Shown one piece after another: positions 1 to 10,438 of a stretch of 64,000 bases of DNA; the first letter of the stretch is position 1, and each line of letters starts with the position of its first letter. The notes under the pieces are model-generated. The model was given only the letters and a program-made list of their open reading frames with translations, was not told the origin of the DNA and searched no databases. Source of the stretch: Viola odorata. Its lineage: Eukaryota > Streptophyta > Magnoliopsida > Malpighiales > Violaceae. Position numbers and translations under genes: made by a program. The DNA is taken from NCBI GenBank assembly GCA_963691705.1, contig OY829538.1, forward strand, positions 14,038,443 to 14,102,442, given 5' to 3'.

Positions 1-478
1 CTGCCGCAGATTTTCTAATAGGAACAGTCGTGCTGAACCGGCTCCGAAATTTAGCTTCCAGTTGGGAAAAGGTATCAATGGAACCTGCCGGAAGTCCCTC
101 GAACCAAAGACGCGCTACACCAGATAGTGTCATAACAAAGATTTGACACAACGCGACATCACTATGAGTTTGAAACTGTACAAAATCTTTCACCTTATTG
201 AGGTGGGAAATAGGATCCTTTGTGCCATCATATGATTCCACAGGAAGTTTTACATGCCGATTGACCCGGTGGTTCCTGACACGGTAGCTGAATGGGTGGC
301 CAGTGTTATCACCAGGAATCCCCTGTGGTTGACGAGGGGGAGAGGGTTCGTTAAGCTGCCTTTGAGCTCAAAAATCATACTCACGATGCCGCCTGGGAGA
401 TCGGCTGCGACTTCTTGGCGTTCGAGTTCGATGCCTTCTACTACTTGACCTCTCACTATGCCTAGGAGATGGGTCCCT
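1..478 (-). pseudogene. gag N-terminal fragment, Tat/Retand-type copy 1 (partial)
   Basis: On the minus strand this reads as the N-terminus of a Gypsy gag: an Arg/Ser-rich start (RDPSPRHSER), then HPFSYRVR, KLPVESYDGTKDP, FVMTLSGVARLWFEGLP and FSQLEAKFRSRF. It matches, with many differences, the gag start of the complete element at 55,960-56,432. There is an in-frame TGA near 371 (plus-strand tca), so this copy looks inactivated. The rest of gag-pol lies beyond the window start. Gag would form the particle that packages element RNA. Confidence 0.8.
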
Positions 479-490
479 GAACATCTCATC

Positions 491-1066
491 TCACCTATTC
501 TCCCCATGATCCCTATATTCACCATCCCATCGTTCCCCTTCAAAAATAGGAGCTTCCCTTCTCTGCTGCTCAAACGGTTCAGCGCGTCTATGCGCGAGTT
601 GCATGACTCCGATAGGGGCGGATGTCAAAGATAGGGATAAAGGAAGGCCTCTAGGTTGCCGAGGTGACAACGGTTGGTCCGTGACAATGGATGGAGTAAA
701 GACTATATGAGAATGCACGCCAGGTCCTAAAACATGGGGCGTAAATCCTGTGGCTAATTCTGTCAGCTGGTCTTGCTGGGCTCGAAGGGCCGATATTGAA
801 TTCGCGAGAGGATTGCCTGCACCATCTACCGCAGGTGCCCTTGAATGGGGGATAGAGTAACTGGGTCCAAACATCTGAGATAAAGGAGTATATGCCTGAG
901 ATGCAAATGTTCCCGTTGCTTGCTCAAAAGAGGGATCTGACATGCCTGGTGGAACTTCCTGCACCGTGATGGAAGCATCAGTGGTGGCGAAAGGGAAGAG
1001 TCGCCTACGAGTAGAAAACGGGAGGCTAGAAGATTGGGACAGTGCGGGATCTGAGTCGGAATCCAT
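491..1066 (-). CDS. ORF1 of Tat/Retand-type copy 1
   Basis: A 191-codon ORF upstream of gag, starting MDSDSDPALS. It contains TRRRLFPFAT, a leucine-bearing stretch NSISALRAQQDQLTELATGFTP and IVFTPSIVTDQPLSP. The equivalent region of the second copy (56,445-57,017) has the same length and order, so this is a conserved small ORF rather than a chance frame. It ends in TGA and gag continues in the same frame a few codons later. An additional ORF upstream of gag is known in the Ogre/Tat group; its function is not established and I infer none. Confidence 0.6.
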   Translation of the reverse strand: MDSDSDPALSQSSSLPFSTRRRLFPFATTDASITVQEVPPGMSDPSFEQATGTFASQAYTPLSQMFGPSYSIPHSRAPAVDGAGNPLANSISALRAQQDQLTELATGFTPHVLGPGVHSHIVFTPSIVTDQPLSPRQPRGLPLSLSLTSAPIGVMQLAHRRAEPFEQQRREAPIFEGERWDGEYRDHGENR

Positions 1067-1130
1067 AATCCTTGAAATTTTTAGAGAACAGAGCTTAGCT
1101 ATTAAGGATGCTCACTTAATAAAACCAAAG

Positions 1131-1149
1131 CTCTCAATGAAAGCACCAA
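1131..1149 (-). promoter_or_regulatory. primer binding site, Tat/Retand-type copy 1
   Basis: On the minus strand TGGTGCTTTCATTGAGAG follows the LTR end after a 3-nt spacer. It begins TGG, as expected for pairing with the CCA end of a tRNA, and is identical in the second copy at 57,082-57,099. I did not assign the tRNA. Confidence 0.65.
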
Positions 1150-1152
1150 TTT

Positions 1153-1726
1153 GATAAGATTCGGACTATTTGCTGAAGGGTAGCAGAGGATTATGGTTCT
1201 TGAGGTCGACTGTCCACGGCGCTCGATGTACCTGCACAGCGCCGGAGGGGGTCTCCGGCGTAAACACTCTGATGCCTAAGTCAGTAGTGATTGTGTAAAA
1301 TGGCAGAGCTTTGGCTAGCAATCTTAGGCTTACCTTCCTCCTTTGTGGCGGAGGTATTTATAGGCAAAAGTGAAGCATTTCTGGATGATCTTGGTCACAA
1401 GATGCTAACGCGCCCGTCAAAGGGGTTAGGCTTCCTTATTGATGAAAAGTGTTATCGCTGCGTTAGATATAGGTATGGGGGTAGGCGTTACCTAGGTAAG
1501 GCAACGTCTATGCTCCTCTTGAGAAGCCTGACTTGGCCTGGGATGGGATAACGCCCTGTGTTATGACAGTGTGATGTGTGGGACCCCCTTGCTGATGTCG
1601 ACCATCCTAGTGTCAATCACATATAGGGAGGCGATAGCCTCGATGCTACCGGGGCGGTAGGAGCAGTTTTTCCCCAATGCGGGGTATAAGACGAAAATGC
1701 CCTTGTCGCTAGGGGTATTGTTATCA
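1153..1726 (-). mobile_element. 5' LTR of Tat/Retand-type copy 1
   Basis: 574 bp bounded by TGATAA and TTATCA. It is homologous to, but clearly diverged from, the LTR at 57,103-57,673; shared landmarks are the GC-rich hairpin around 1,239-1,260 and a TATA box. The flank on the right (1,727 onward) is the 3' end of the PIF/Harbinger gene, so this element inserted beside or into that older element. The other LTR is outside the window, so no target duplication can be checked. Confidence 0.75.
1352..1363 (-). promoter_or_regulatory. LTR TATA box, copy 1
   Basis: Minus-strand CCTATAAATACC, the same motif at the same relative place as in the LTRs at 22,255-22,266 and 57,301-57,312. It is the likely core promoter for the genomic RNA. 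Confidence 0.55.
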
Positions 1727-1752
1727 CCATACAAAATTATTAGGCAACTATA

Positions 1753-3865
1753 CTCCCACAAAATCATAATACTCTTTTTCTACCTAATACTATTAGCTAC
1801 AACTAGTGGCAATGGCTCTGCCTAAAAAAATTACATCTTTGATTCATAACTTTAAGCTCAAATAATCCCCCTTATGACCACCTGAGAAAGATTAGAATGA
1901 AGTAGTCCAAAACATGAGAAAATAGGAAATAAAAGAGTGTATGAAACATACTACAACAACTAAAACTTACAAGGTTTATTGAGGGAGATGAGCAATTGCA
2001 GTTTCAATAACAACTGGATCACATGGCAGTCTTGCTGGTAAAATTCCTAGCCTTTCCAACTGATCCTTTTTAAGGTGAGGGATTTTGTATGTATTGGAAC
2101 CTAGGCAGCTAAGGACTTCAATCATGCAAGACTGAAGAGTGATGAAAATGTTGTTTGATTTGTAATCAGAAAACTCATAAAAGGACTTCTCAATAGCTGC
2201 AATCAATTGAACAATTGATTTTGCACACTCTTTCTCTTGCAAACTTTGAATTTCTCTAAAAAAAACCAAATCCAACACGTTTAGATTAGGGTAATTAGGT
2301 GGTTGACATATAATCCTCACATTCAATCCTGAATTCCTAACTGCCAGTAAGAAGTCAACATCATCCTCATATATGGGTCTTAGCATTATCTTGCTGAATT
2401 AGAATTGGCTTTGTTAGGCTATCCCTAGGCCATTTATCTTTAATTTCCGAAAGATTTTTTGAAATCATGAACGTTCTAATCACATCTCTACTAATCCTTG
2501 GGATTGCCTTTACTTCTAAGGTCCCAGCTACTCTATTGACGCTAGACCTAACTGCCGCAACCTCATCAACCATTGGAAACACATATTTTACCATCAAATG
2601 TGCAATTTTCTTGAGAGTCATACCTGGGTCTAGCGACAGTTGCCATGAACATGATTTTTGGAATGAAGTTGGTGCTTCTACAGTTTCGCACCGGTTCTTC
2701 TTCATCTGGTGTGAGGTAGTATGTTTGAATCATCCTCGTCATGCTGAACCATTTTTCGTCGATGTGAATGATGTTTTCCATTTGAAGGAAGGTGGGAGTT
2801 ATTGAAACAGTCGCTGGGTCTATCATGGATAGACAATGTTCTATCCTTCCAAACCGATTACCCTCCATCAGTGAAGGATGGATGTAATTAGTATGCCGCT
2901 TCAATTCACCAGTCTTCATTTTTAAAACCAAAAAAGTCTTTGACACACCCAAAGCCTGCGCAAGACACCTTAATATTGTCCTCTTCCTCAAAGGAATTTA
3001 TCTCACCCTCTTCGAATCAATTCCAACCCTCTTCCGCCTACAATTTACCACTCTGGTTTTTAAAACCTTGTGTTTACCAGATTCCTTCCCTCGTTTCCAC
3101 AAACGTTGAATTGATCTCATGGAGACATTAAAGTGTAGAGCAACCTCCTTTGTCAGAGTATGGCTCAGCTTGCCATCGGAGCTTCTTTGAAGGAGCATGG
3201 AATAAGAAACAAGGCGTTCCACATCGCTCAACTCCTTCCGATTAATGGTGGGTTGTGCTTGATTGTTAACTTCCATAAAAAATTTGAAAGACGATTAGAA
3301 CAGAACATTGGATTTTGTAGAAACTATTATTAATCATCACATTAAAACAGACTTACCTTCATTGTGAAATTGCGTTTCTTCATCATCATCGTCACGAAAG
3401 ACTGGAAAATCGGATAGGATATCTTCATCTTCATTGGTGAAGTCAAGAAATGGAGGTGATGGAGTATTGAAGGGAGTTTTAGGGGAGAAGTTGAATGAAT
3501 CACTCAAAAGAGGCTCCATTATTCCTGCGAAAAAACAGAGAAGGAACCGGTGTAAATGATTTTGGTTAAATGAGAGGGAGTGATTTGAAAATTTTAGGAA
3601 GCCTAAATTGGGAAATGGTGGGAAGATGAAAATTTCAAGTACCAATTCAAATGAAGAAAGCCAAAATTTGGGCGGAGAATCTAAACCCATTTGAAGGAAG
3701 CCAAAACTCCAGCCTTTGAAAATTTGATAAGTGAGAATGGCAATGGTTGTTATTCGCAAATAGTCAGGGGCAATTTTAAAATATCAAACAATAAAATAAG
3801 AAAAAAATTATCCACTCCCTCATGGACACTGTGCCAGAACGACACATAAATGTGTCTAGAGGGAG
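1753..3865 (-). mobile_element. Mariner-like element (plant MLE) inserted in the PIF gene
   Basis: Flanked by TA at 1,751-1,752 and 3,866-3,867. The ends begin CTCCC and end GGGAG, as in plant mariner/Stowaway termini, but beyond those five bases the two ends agree poorly. The right end contains a compact fold-back: CTCCCTC..GGACAC near 3,822 pairs with GTGTC..GAGGGAG ending at 3,865. Deleting the element plus one TA restores the reading frame of the surrounding PIF transposase, which supports these limits. Confidence 0.7.
1976..3519 (-). pseudogene. Mariner-like transposase (DD39D type), frameshifted
   Basis: The main body starts at the ATG at 3,276 (MEVNNQAQPTINRKELSD) and ends at 1,976. 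It has an N-terminal HTH region (DVERLV..LLQRSSDGKL.., EVALHFNVSMRSIQRLWKRG), first Asp in NIIHIDEKWF, second Asp in ILIQQDNAKTH, and third Asp in PNYPNLNVLDLVFF, the pattern of plant mariner transposases. The protein is spread over at least four frames (about 3,276-2,998, 2,991-2,566, 2,705-2,367, 2,386-1,976), so frameshifts have broken it. A possible first exon (3,519-3,357, acidic MEPLLSDSFNF start) ends at a good donor GAAG|GTAAGT just upstream. DNA-binding, cut-and-paste enzyme; inactive here. Confidence 0.8.
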
Positions 3866-4974
3866 TATTATAATTAGCCCATAATTGATCTGCAATATCT
3901 TCTCTAACCGCATTCATTAGTTGTTGTTGGGACATATCGACTTGAATTCCTTCTTGCGTCACAGTATCTTCATTCTTGTCAAAATTTTGCTGACCTTCTG
4001 TACCATATTCTGTGAATAATTGATCAGCCCTATCTTCCATTCGAATAAAGTTGTGTAGTGTACAACAAGCTAGAGTTATTTACCTCTGACGACGAAGAGG
4101 ATAATTTAGAATGGACTTTAAGATTGGAAATCTAGCCTTCATAATGCAAAAAAACCTTTCAATCACATTTCTTAATGACGAATGTCGATAGTTAAACACT
4201 GCATATTTTCTTGTTATCCTTCCTCGTCCACAAAAATCATTTAAGTGATACCGTTCACCATGATAAGGAGCTAAAAATCCAGGAATATTTGGATACCCAG
4301 CATCAACTACATAATAGTAGCCTGCCAAAGATAAAAGACAATCAGATATTTGTAGTAAACCATTAATGTAACAACTAATAAATATTGTTATGAATTACAA
4401 AAATAATATTTTACCAGTTGCAGGCATAGGGATACCATTATCTGGTCTTGTCAATGCATCAAGAAAGACACGTGAATCATTAGTTGTGCCTTCCCAACCA
4501 GTATACACAAAGGTAAACATCATATCATGCGAGCACGCCGCCATAACATTTTGAGTAACAAGTGCTTTTCTACCCTGAAAAGTTTTTTATTTTTTGGCCG
4601 GACACCAAGTTGCGACATGAGTACCATCTATAGCACCTATGCATTTCTAAAAGGGAAAAAATAACACATAGATAAGTTTAATATTCAAACATAACCCCTT
4701 ATTTTTATTTAGTCATCATGAATTTATAATACACGTGCATACCTGAAAATATGGATACCATCTAGCATTTTCTTAAATCTCTGGTTGAATGGGTCCTCTT
4801 TCAACATGTCTAATTAAATCAGTTCCTAAACGAACTAAAGCGCGTATCACACCCTTAACCCAATGTGAGATTGTCGTAGTCGAATGCTGAAATCGTTCTG
4901 CCACCATCCTTTGAGTTATTCTATGACATAATACAGTCAATCCCATTGCCACACCCTCTTCCAAACTAACTTCA

Positions 4975-4982
4975 CGTGAGTT
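4975..4982. repeat. 8-bp target site duplication of hAT element (left)
   Basis: CGTGAGTT, repeated exactly at 10,140-10,147 on the other side of the hAT element. Confidence 0.9.
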
Positions 4983-5281
4983 TAGGGGTGTTCAAAATTA
5001 CCGAAAATCGAATTACCAAATTTCCGAACTGAAATTTTTGCAATTTTGGTTTGGTAATTTCGGTATCGGTAACTTCAGTTTCGGTAATCGTCTACCGAAC
5101 TTTAAGTTTGGTTCGGTACGGTATGAAAATTGGGAAGTTCGGTTGTAAACCGAACTTACCGAAATTTTTGCCTAATGAATTAGGGCCTTTGCTTGGCCCA
5201 TCTGTGTCTCATCTCTCTCATCAAGTCTTGGGCCATCTTGGCCCATGCCCAGTTCTGCATACCAAAATCCCGATCGCGTAC

Positions 5282-5624
5282 ACACCACACCACACACCAA
5301 TCCTCTCCTCTCTCGCTCTCTCTCAAATCCCGATCACCACCAGATCCTACAGCCACCGCCAGTCCGACAGCCCGACAGCCACTTGCCGATCGTGTCTCCA
5401 TCGACTCTCTTCTCTCTCAAATCGTGTCTCCATCGACATAATAAATCCTCACACTGTGACCACACCACACACCAATCCTCTCCTCTCTCGCTCTCTCTCA
5501 AATCCCGATCACCACCAGATCCGACAGCCACCGCCAGTCCGACAGCCACTCACTGATCGTGTCTCCATTGACTCTCTTCTCTCTCAAATCGTGTCTCCAT
5601 CAACACAATAAATCCTCACACTGT
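5282..5624 (+). repeat. Tandem duplication in hAT 5' leader (about 175 bp, two copies)
   Basis: The CT-rich leader segment beginning CCACACCACACACCAATCCTC is present twice, about 5,282-5,456 and 5,459-5,624, with a few differences. It lies in the 5' UTR exon upstream of the donor at 5,655. Confidence 0.85.
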
Positions 5625-5654
5625 CCCTGTCCTAGTCTCAGTCTCTATCTCCAG

Positions 5655-6566
5655 GTACTTGCTTCATTACCTCATAGTTTTGGTTTGTTTGATCAGATTT
5701 CTATGTTACTTCACTTTCATTTGTATGCTACTTTATATATTTGGTTTCTATTCCTTGCTTTTTATTTCAAGATTGCTGCTTTGTTGGTTGTGTTCTTGTG
5801 GGTGTTTGCTTGGTAGTTTAAGAATCCCACTGTTTTGGGAGATGGGTTTGGGTTATGAACGGTTTTGGATGTGATTTTGATGCTTTGCTGGTTGTATTTG
5901 GGTGGTCTGGTTTTGGGGTTTGGGTTCTTTGGTTATTGTTTTATTGGGATCATTGCACTGTATAGTCTGTATCCCACTGGGAAATGGGAATTTCTGAATG
6001 ATCTAAACTTGATAAAAGGGTTATCAGCGTCCTTGAATCTGAAATGTTGCTGCAACCTGAAATTCTTAAAATGCTCATCTTCACTCTAAAAACAAGGTCC
6101 TCTAGTACTGTGTCTTAGCAATTGTGATTCTTTTTCATTATATGTTTTCTCATTATGTCTGGTATTGACAAGATTGAAGTGGTTTGGTTGTTGAGCTGCT
6201 GTCTATATTGTGCTAATTTGAATTCTCAACAAAAAATGTAAAGATGGAAGAGGAGAAAGGAAAGGCTAAAATAAAATGGCTTAAAATGTTGAGATTGTTG
6301 TTGATATTGGTGATTGAGTAGTTTATTTATTTATTTAGCTTTTTGTTAATAGGAGAAGTCCAAAATGATTAAATAATAGGATTGGAGAGAACAAAAAATA
6401 AAGAATGAAAAGCTTTTTTGTTATTGGCTAATTGCAGCAGCCAAATAGGCTTCATATGATATGTTTACTATGGAAATACGTCTAACCACATGTTGTTAAA
6501 TAAAATAGTGAGAAAGGTAATGGTCAGTTATTAATCATGAATTAATATTGGATTCACTTGATTCAG
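5655..6566 (+). other. Putative 5' UTR intron of hAT transposase
   Basis: Donor CTCCAG|GTACTT at 5,655 and acceptor TTGATTCAG|GAAG at 6,566, four bases before the ATG at 6,571. The interior is T-rich and lacks a convincing ORF. Confidence 0.5.
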
Positions 6567-6570
6567 GAAG

Positions 6571-8983
6571 ATGCTTGGAGCTGGAGGTTCTACTGTTATA
6601 GAAGCTAGAGTTGCCACTGTCATCGAATCAGTTGGAGATGCGGTAATGGGAGATACACAAACACAACAAACGCAAGCACAAGCTGGACCTTCTATGACTG
6701 CTGTTACAGTCAAGAAAGAGAAGAAGAAAAGGAAGCCAATTGCTGCAAGATCAGTGGTGTGGAAGCAGTTTACAAGGTCCGAAAATGAGGATGGAGAAGT
6801 GAAAGGTACTTGTATTTATTGTAAAACTGAAATGGGATGTGATAGTAGGTTAAATGGTACAACTGGAATGAGAAATCACATGAAAAAATGTAGAGAGGTA
6901 CCCCATTCTGATGACCCTGTTCAATCTGAAATGACAACTTATTTAAATCCAGATGGTAGTAAGACTATAGGAACTTGGAAGTTTGACCAAGAAGCTTGTA
7001 AGAGGGCTTTGGCACTAATGATAATAGAGGATGAACTTCCTTTTAGGTTTGTAGAGGGGGCAGGGTTTAGGAAGTTCATGGCTACTGTGCAGAATAGGTT
7101 TGTAGCGCCTTCTAGGACCACAATTAGTAGACTTTGTTATAAGTTGTATGCTGAGGAGAAGATGAGATTGAAAGGGTTTTTGATGTCCAATTGTCAAAGG
7201 GTTTGTATTACCACTGACACTTGGACATCCATTCAGAGGATTAACTACATGGTTGTAACAGCCCACTTTATTGGCAATGACTGGAATTTGCAGAAAAAAG
7301 TATTAATTTTTTGTACAATCACTAGTCATAAAGGTGATGCTATAGGAAAGGCTATTGAGAAATGTTTGATTGATTGGGGAATCAATAAGGTATTTACAAT
7401 CACAGTAGATAATGCTAGCTCAAATGACTTAGCTATTGCTTGGATTATGAAGATGAATCAATAGGGAACAAGTATTTGTGAGGGAGAGTTTTTTCCCATA
7501 AGGTGCATTGCACACATAATTAATTTGATGGTAATGCATAGGCTTACCAGTGTGGGAACATCAATCATTAGGATAAGAGAGGCAGTAAGGTACATTAGAC
7601 AGTCTCCAGCTAGGCTGTCTAAGTTTAAGGAATGTGCTAAAAGAGAGCTTGTTGAGTCTAAAGTATTGTTGTGTTTAGATGTGTGTACCAGGTGGAACTC
7701 TACATATTTGATGTTAGAGTCTGCATTGAAGTTTGAAAAGGCTTTTGAGGCATATGAGGATATGGATCCTTTCTACAAGATTGAGCTTCAGATGAGGGAA
7801 GACAGAAGAAAGAATAAAAGACAGCTGAAATCAAATGATGTTGATTTGGCTGATATTCTATCATTTGACGATGATGAATATCCAGAGGATGATGGGGTTG
7901 AATATGTCATGGAGATGGAGAAAGAATGCAGAAATGATGGTGGTGGAGGAGGTGGTGTACCGAGAGAAGGTGATTGGGTGAATGCAAGAAGATTATGCGA
8001 GAATTTGAGGTACTTTTATAACTTAACTTGCTTTGTGTCGGGGTCTACATATGTTACTGCAAATGCTTATTTTGATCAAGTTTCTAATGTTGCATCCATA
8101 TTGAGAGGTTGGGAAGAGAGTAATGGCATAGACCTTAAGAGATTGGCAGCAAAGATGCATGAGAAGTTTGACAAGTATTGGGGTAATGTGGGTAAGTTTA
8201 ATACTCTTCTTTATATTGCTGCTGTGTTTGATCCAAGGAAGAAGATGGATTATGAGGCATTTTCTCTATATAGATGTGCATGGGGACATTGTTGGGAGAG
8301 ATTTGGCGGATAAAGTGAAGAGGGATATGGAAAAGTTGTATGTAGCGTACTGGGAGTTGTATAAGACTAGAAAAGTTGTAGGTGAAACGTCTTTGGATAA
8401 GAGAGAGTCTAGTGGAAGTCAGATGCAAGCAGGTTGTGTAGACATATCTTATGAGTTGATCAGTGCTAGAGAAGAAAGGTTTAAGAGGTTCAAGCAAGCT
8501 AGTGGTGGAGGTACATTTGAAATCAAGTCAGAATTGGAATCTTACTTGCATGAGAATATTATTGAAGGAGGAAAATCATTTTCCATCTTGGACTGGTGGA
8601 AAAAGCACGCTCCAAGGTTCCCTATTCTTTCTAAGATGGCAAGGGATTTACTAGTTGTCCAAGTCTCCACAGTGGCATCTGAATCTGCATCCAGTACTGG
8701 AGGACGAGTCCTTGACCCTTTTAGGAGCTCTTTAACTCCAATGGTTGTGCAAGCCTTAATATGTGCACAAGATTGGTTCAGGACATCAAGAGTATCCATG
8801 AAAGTTGAAGAGGACCTTGCTGAGCTTGACCAATGGGAAATGGGTAAGTTTTTTTGATTGCAATTGAGTTTTGCACTTAATTTATTTTCTAGATTTAATT
8901 ACTCATATTTTCTATCTCTTGGAATACTTTGATTTTCAGAATTCTCTCAAATGTCATTGGAAACCACCGTTACAGAAATTTAG
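6571..8983 (+). pseudogene. hAT transposase (zf-BED / RICESLEEPER-like), two lesions
   Basis: The ATG at 6,571 opens MLGAGGSTVIEARV. A BED zinc finger follows (VVWKQF.., GTCIYCKTEM.., GMRNHMKKC), then RNase H-fold catalytic segments (VCITTDTWTSIQ, and ITVDNASSND), the insertion domain, RWNSTYLMLESAL, and the hAT dimerisation region (SILDWWKKHAPRFPILSKMARDLL, STVASES, TGGRVLDPFRSSL). A TAG at 7,462-7,464 interrupts one continuous frame, and a one-base shift between about 8,262 and 8,285 moves the rest into the next frame. The last coding exon ends at donor 8,844; splicing to 8,940 adds MSLETTVTEI and TAG at 8,981-8,983. The enzyme would excise and insert the element. Two lesions suggest this copy is inactive or very recently lost. 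Confidence 0.85.
8844..8939 (+). other. 3' intron of hAT transposase
   Basis: Donor ATGG|GTAAGT and acceptor GATTTTCAG|A. Splicing gives WEMEFSQMSLETT, a typical hAT C-terminus, whereas read-through stops at once. Confidence 0.7.
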
Positions 8984-9055
8984 TTGGATTACTTGGATTG
9001 GATGGATCGGCAGATGATTAATTTGTAAGTTTAATTGGCAGTTGGACTTGAATTA

Positions 9056-9212
9056 GTTGGATTGCATGTTTAATTTGGATTACTTGGATTGTATGTTTAA
9101 TTTGTATGTTTCATTTGGAATTATTTGGATTGGCAGTATGTTTCATTTGGATTTACTTGGATTGGCAGTATGTTTCATTTGGATTTACTTGGATTAGCAG
9201 TATGTTTCATTT
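9056..9212 (+). repeat. Short tandem repeats in hAT 3' region
   Basis: Degenerate repeats built from GGATTTACTTGGATTGGCAG and TATGTTTCATTT; the best section (about 9,116-9,212) has three copies of a roughly 32-bp unit. Confidence 0.8.
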
Positions 9213-9310
9213 AATTTGTATGTGTTACAGAAGGTTGATTCCAATTTCCTTTAGAAAGTAACTAAATGTGATGTTAGTAATAAATTCTAGATGGTTCAAT
9301 CGTGTAATCC

Positions 9311-9640
9311 ATCAAATTCTGTTGTTCTTGCTGCTAATCTTGTGAAATGGTAAGCTGGCCTGGTATGGACAATTTAGGCAGAGAAAAATGCAAGTAATGA
9401 TATTGGTGATTGAGTAGTTTATTTATTTATTTCTCTAGCTCTTTATTGGGGTACTATATGCAAGTTTGTTATTGGCTAATTGCAGCAGCCAAATAGGCTT
9501 CATATGATATGTTTACTATGGAAATACGTGCAGCCCTCTAATTGTTATCTTCTGTTGTTCTTGCTGCTAATCTTGTGAAATGGTAAGCTGGCCTGGCATG
9601 GACAATTTAGGCAGAGAAAAATGCAAGTAATGAATAGAAT
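9311..9640 (+). repeat. Direct repeats in hAT 3' region
   Basis: A segment beginning CTGTTGTTCTTGCTGCTAATC occurs near 9,318-9,398 and again near 9,550-9,631. A second segment (TTATTGGCTAATTGCAGCAG.. to AAATACG) at 9,469-9,528 duplicates the sequence at 6,421-6,480 inside the 5' intron of the same element. Confidence 0.8.
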
Positions 9641-10147
9641 TTTTATTTATTTATTTATGAAGGTTGTACAATTGTAATGAGCATGGTTGCATTTTCAGGA
9701 AGTTCAGGTGGTGCAGGTTCAGGAAGTTCACGTGGTGCAGTTGGTTTCTCAAGCTCGCTGCCTTCTTTTGCCATCAGTACAAAATGAAACAACGTTAAGA
9801 AACAATTGACTTGGATTGAATGTGTCACTTTAATTTTCTGATATGGATTGGCAGATGATTGAATGTGTCATTTTGATGTTTTTATGTATTTTATCGGATT
9901 GTATTGGACTTATGAATTTATGTATTTACGAACGAATTTATGAATTTACGAACGAATTTATGAATTTTGCTTCTGATTTGGAAATAATTTTGGAAACTTC
10001 GGTAAACCGAAATTTACCGAAGTTTCAATTCGGTAATTCGGTTTCGGTATTACTTATGTGTAATTCGGTTCGGTTTGCATTTTCAAAAGTTCGGTATTAC
10101 CAAACTTCGGAAGTTCGGTAATACCGATGAACACCCCTACGTGAGTT

Positions 10148-10438
10148 CTGTAAGTTCAACCCTCTCAACCTGTCACATAAGTTCAGAAACACATGTGCCC
10201 TCATTCGAAAAATGTCGTAGCATCTAATTGGATTTTCCAGTAAAACTTCAATAATATATGCTCTATCGGTGAGCATAGATGTGCGGCAAGGTATTCTATC
10301 AATGAAACTATTTTCACATTCCATTAACATACGGAGTTCAGTAGCCTCCTCTAAGTCGTCGTCATCATCATCAGTAGAACTAGCACTACTTGAATTAATA
10401 ACAGAAGTACTAGAACAACTCTAAAAATATTGTGACAT
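10148..10438 (-). pseudogene. PIF/Harbinger transposase N-terminal exon
   Basis: The minus strand from ATG at 10,438 reads MSQYF, a TAG, then an Asp-rich stretch (SSTDDDDDDLEEATEL) and NSFIDRIPCRTSMLTDRAY..NPIRCYDIFRMRAHVFLNLCDRL, the usual N-terminus of plant HARBI1-like proteins. It joins in frame to the sequence at 4,974 once the hAT element and one copy of CGTGAGTT are removed. The early TAG adds to the stops in the catalytic part. Confidence 0.8.

Larger units (their letters stand above)
1739..4974 (-). pseudogene. PIF/Harbinger transposase, catalytic part (HARBI1-like, broken)
   Basis: The minus strand encodes a HARBI1-like DDE nuclease in exons about 4,974-4,743, 4,646-4,415 and 4,321-3,866, with GT-AG introns between. 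Visible motifs: an HTH-like segment (ITQRMVAERFQHSTTTISHWV), first Asp in CIGAIDGTHV, second Asp in TTNDSRVFLD, then VVDAGYPN, PGFLAPYHGERYH, and Glu in SSLRNVIERFF, followed by ACCTLHNFIRMEDR. In-frame stops interrupt it near 4,775, near 4,590 and at 4,080-4,082. The coding end is split by a mariner-like element: removing 1,753-3,865 plus one TA joins NYN to a short tail and a TAA at about 1,739. The N-terminus lies at 10,148-10,438 beyond a hAT insertion. Inactive remnant of an autonomous element. Confidence 0.85.
4983..10139 (+). mobile_element. Autonomous-type hAT transposon
   Basis: 5,157 bp with perfect 12-bp terminal inverted repeats TAGGGGTGTTCA / TGAACACCCCTA and an exact 8-bp target duplication (CGTGAGTT), both diagnostic of hAT. 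The subterminal 100-150 bp at each end are packed with TTCGGT / ACCGAA and GGTAATTTCGGTAT-type motifs, the usual kind of transposase-binding array. It interrupts the PIF/Harbinger first exon: reading across the insertion restores a continuous PIF protein. It contains one transposase gene with a 5' UTR intron and a 3' intron. Confidence 0.93.
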
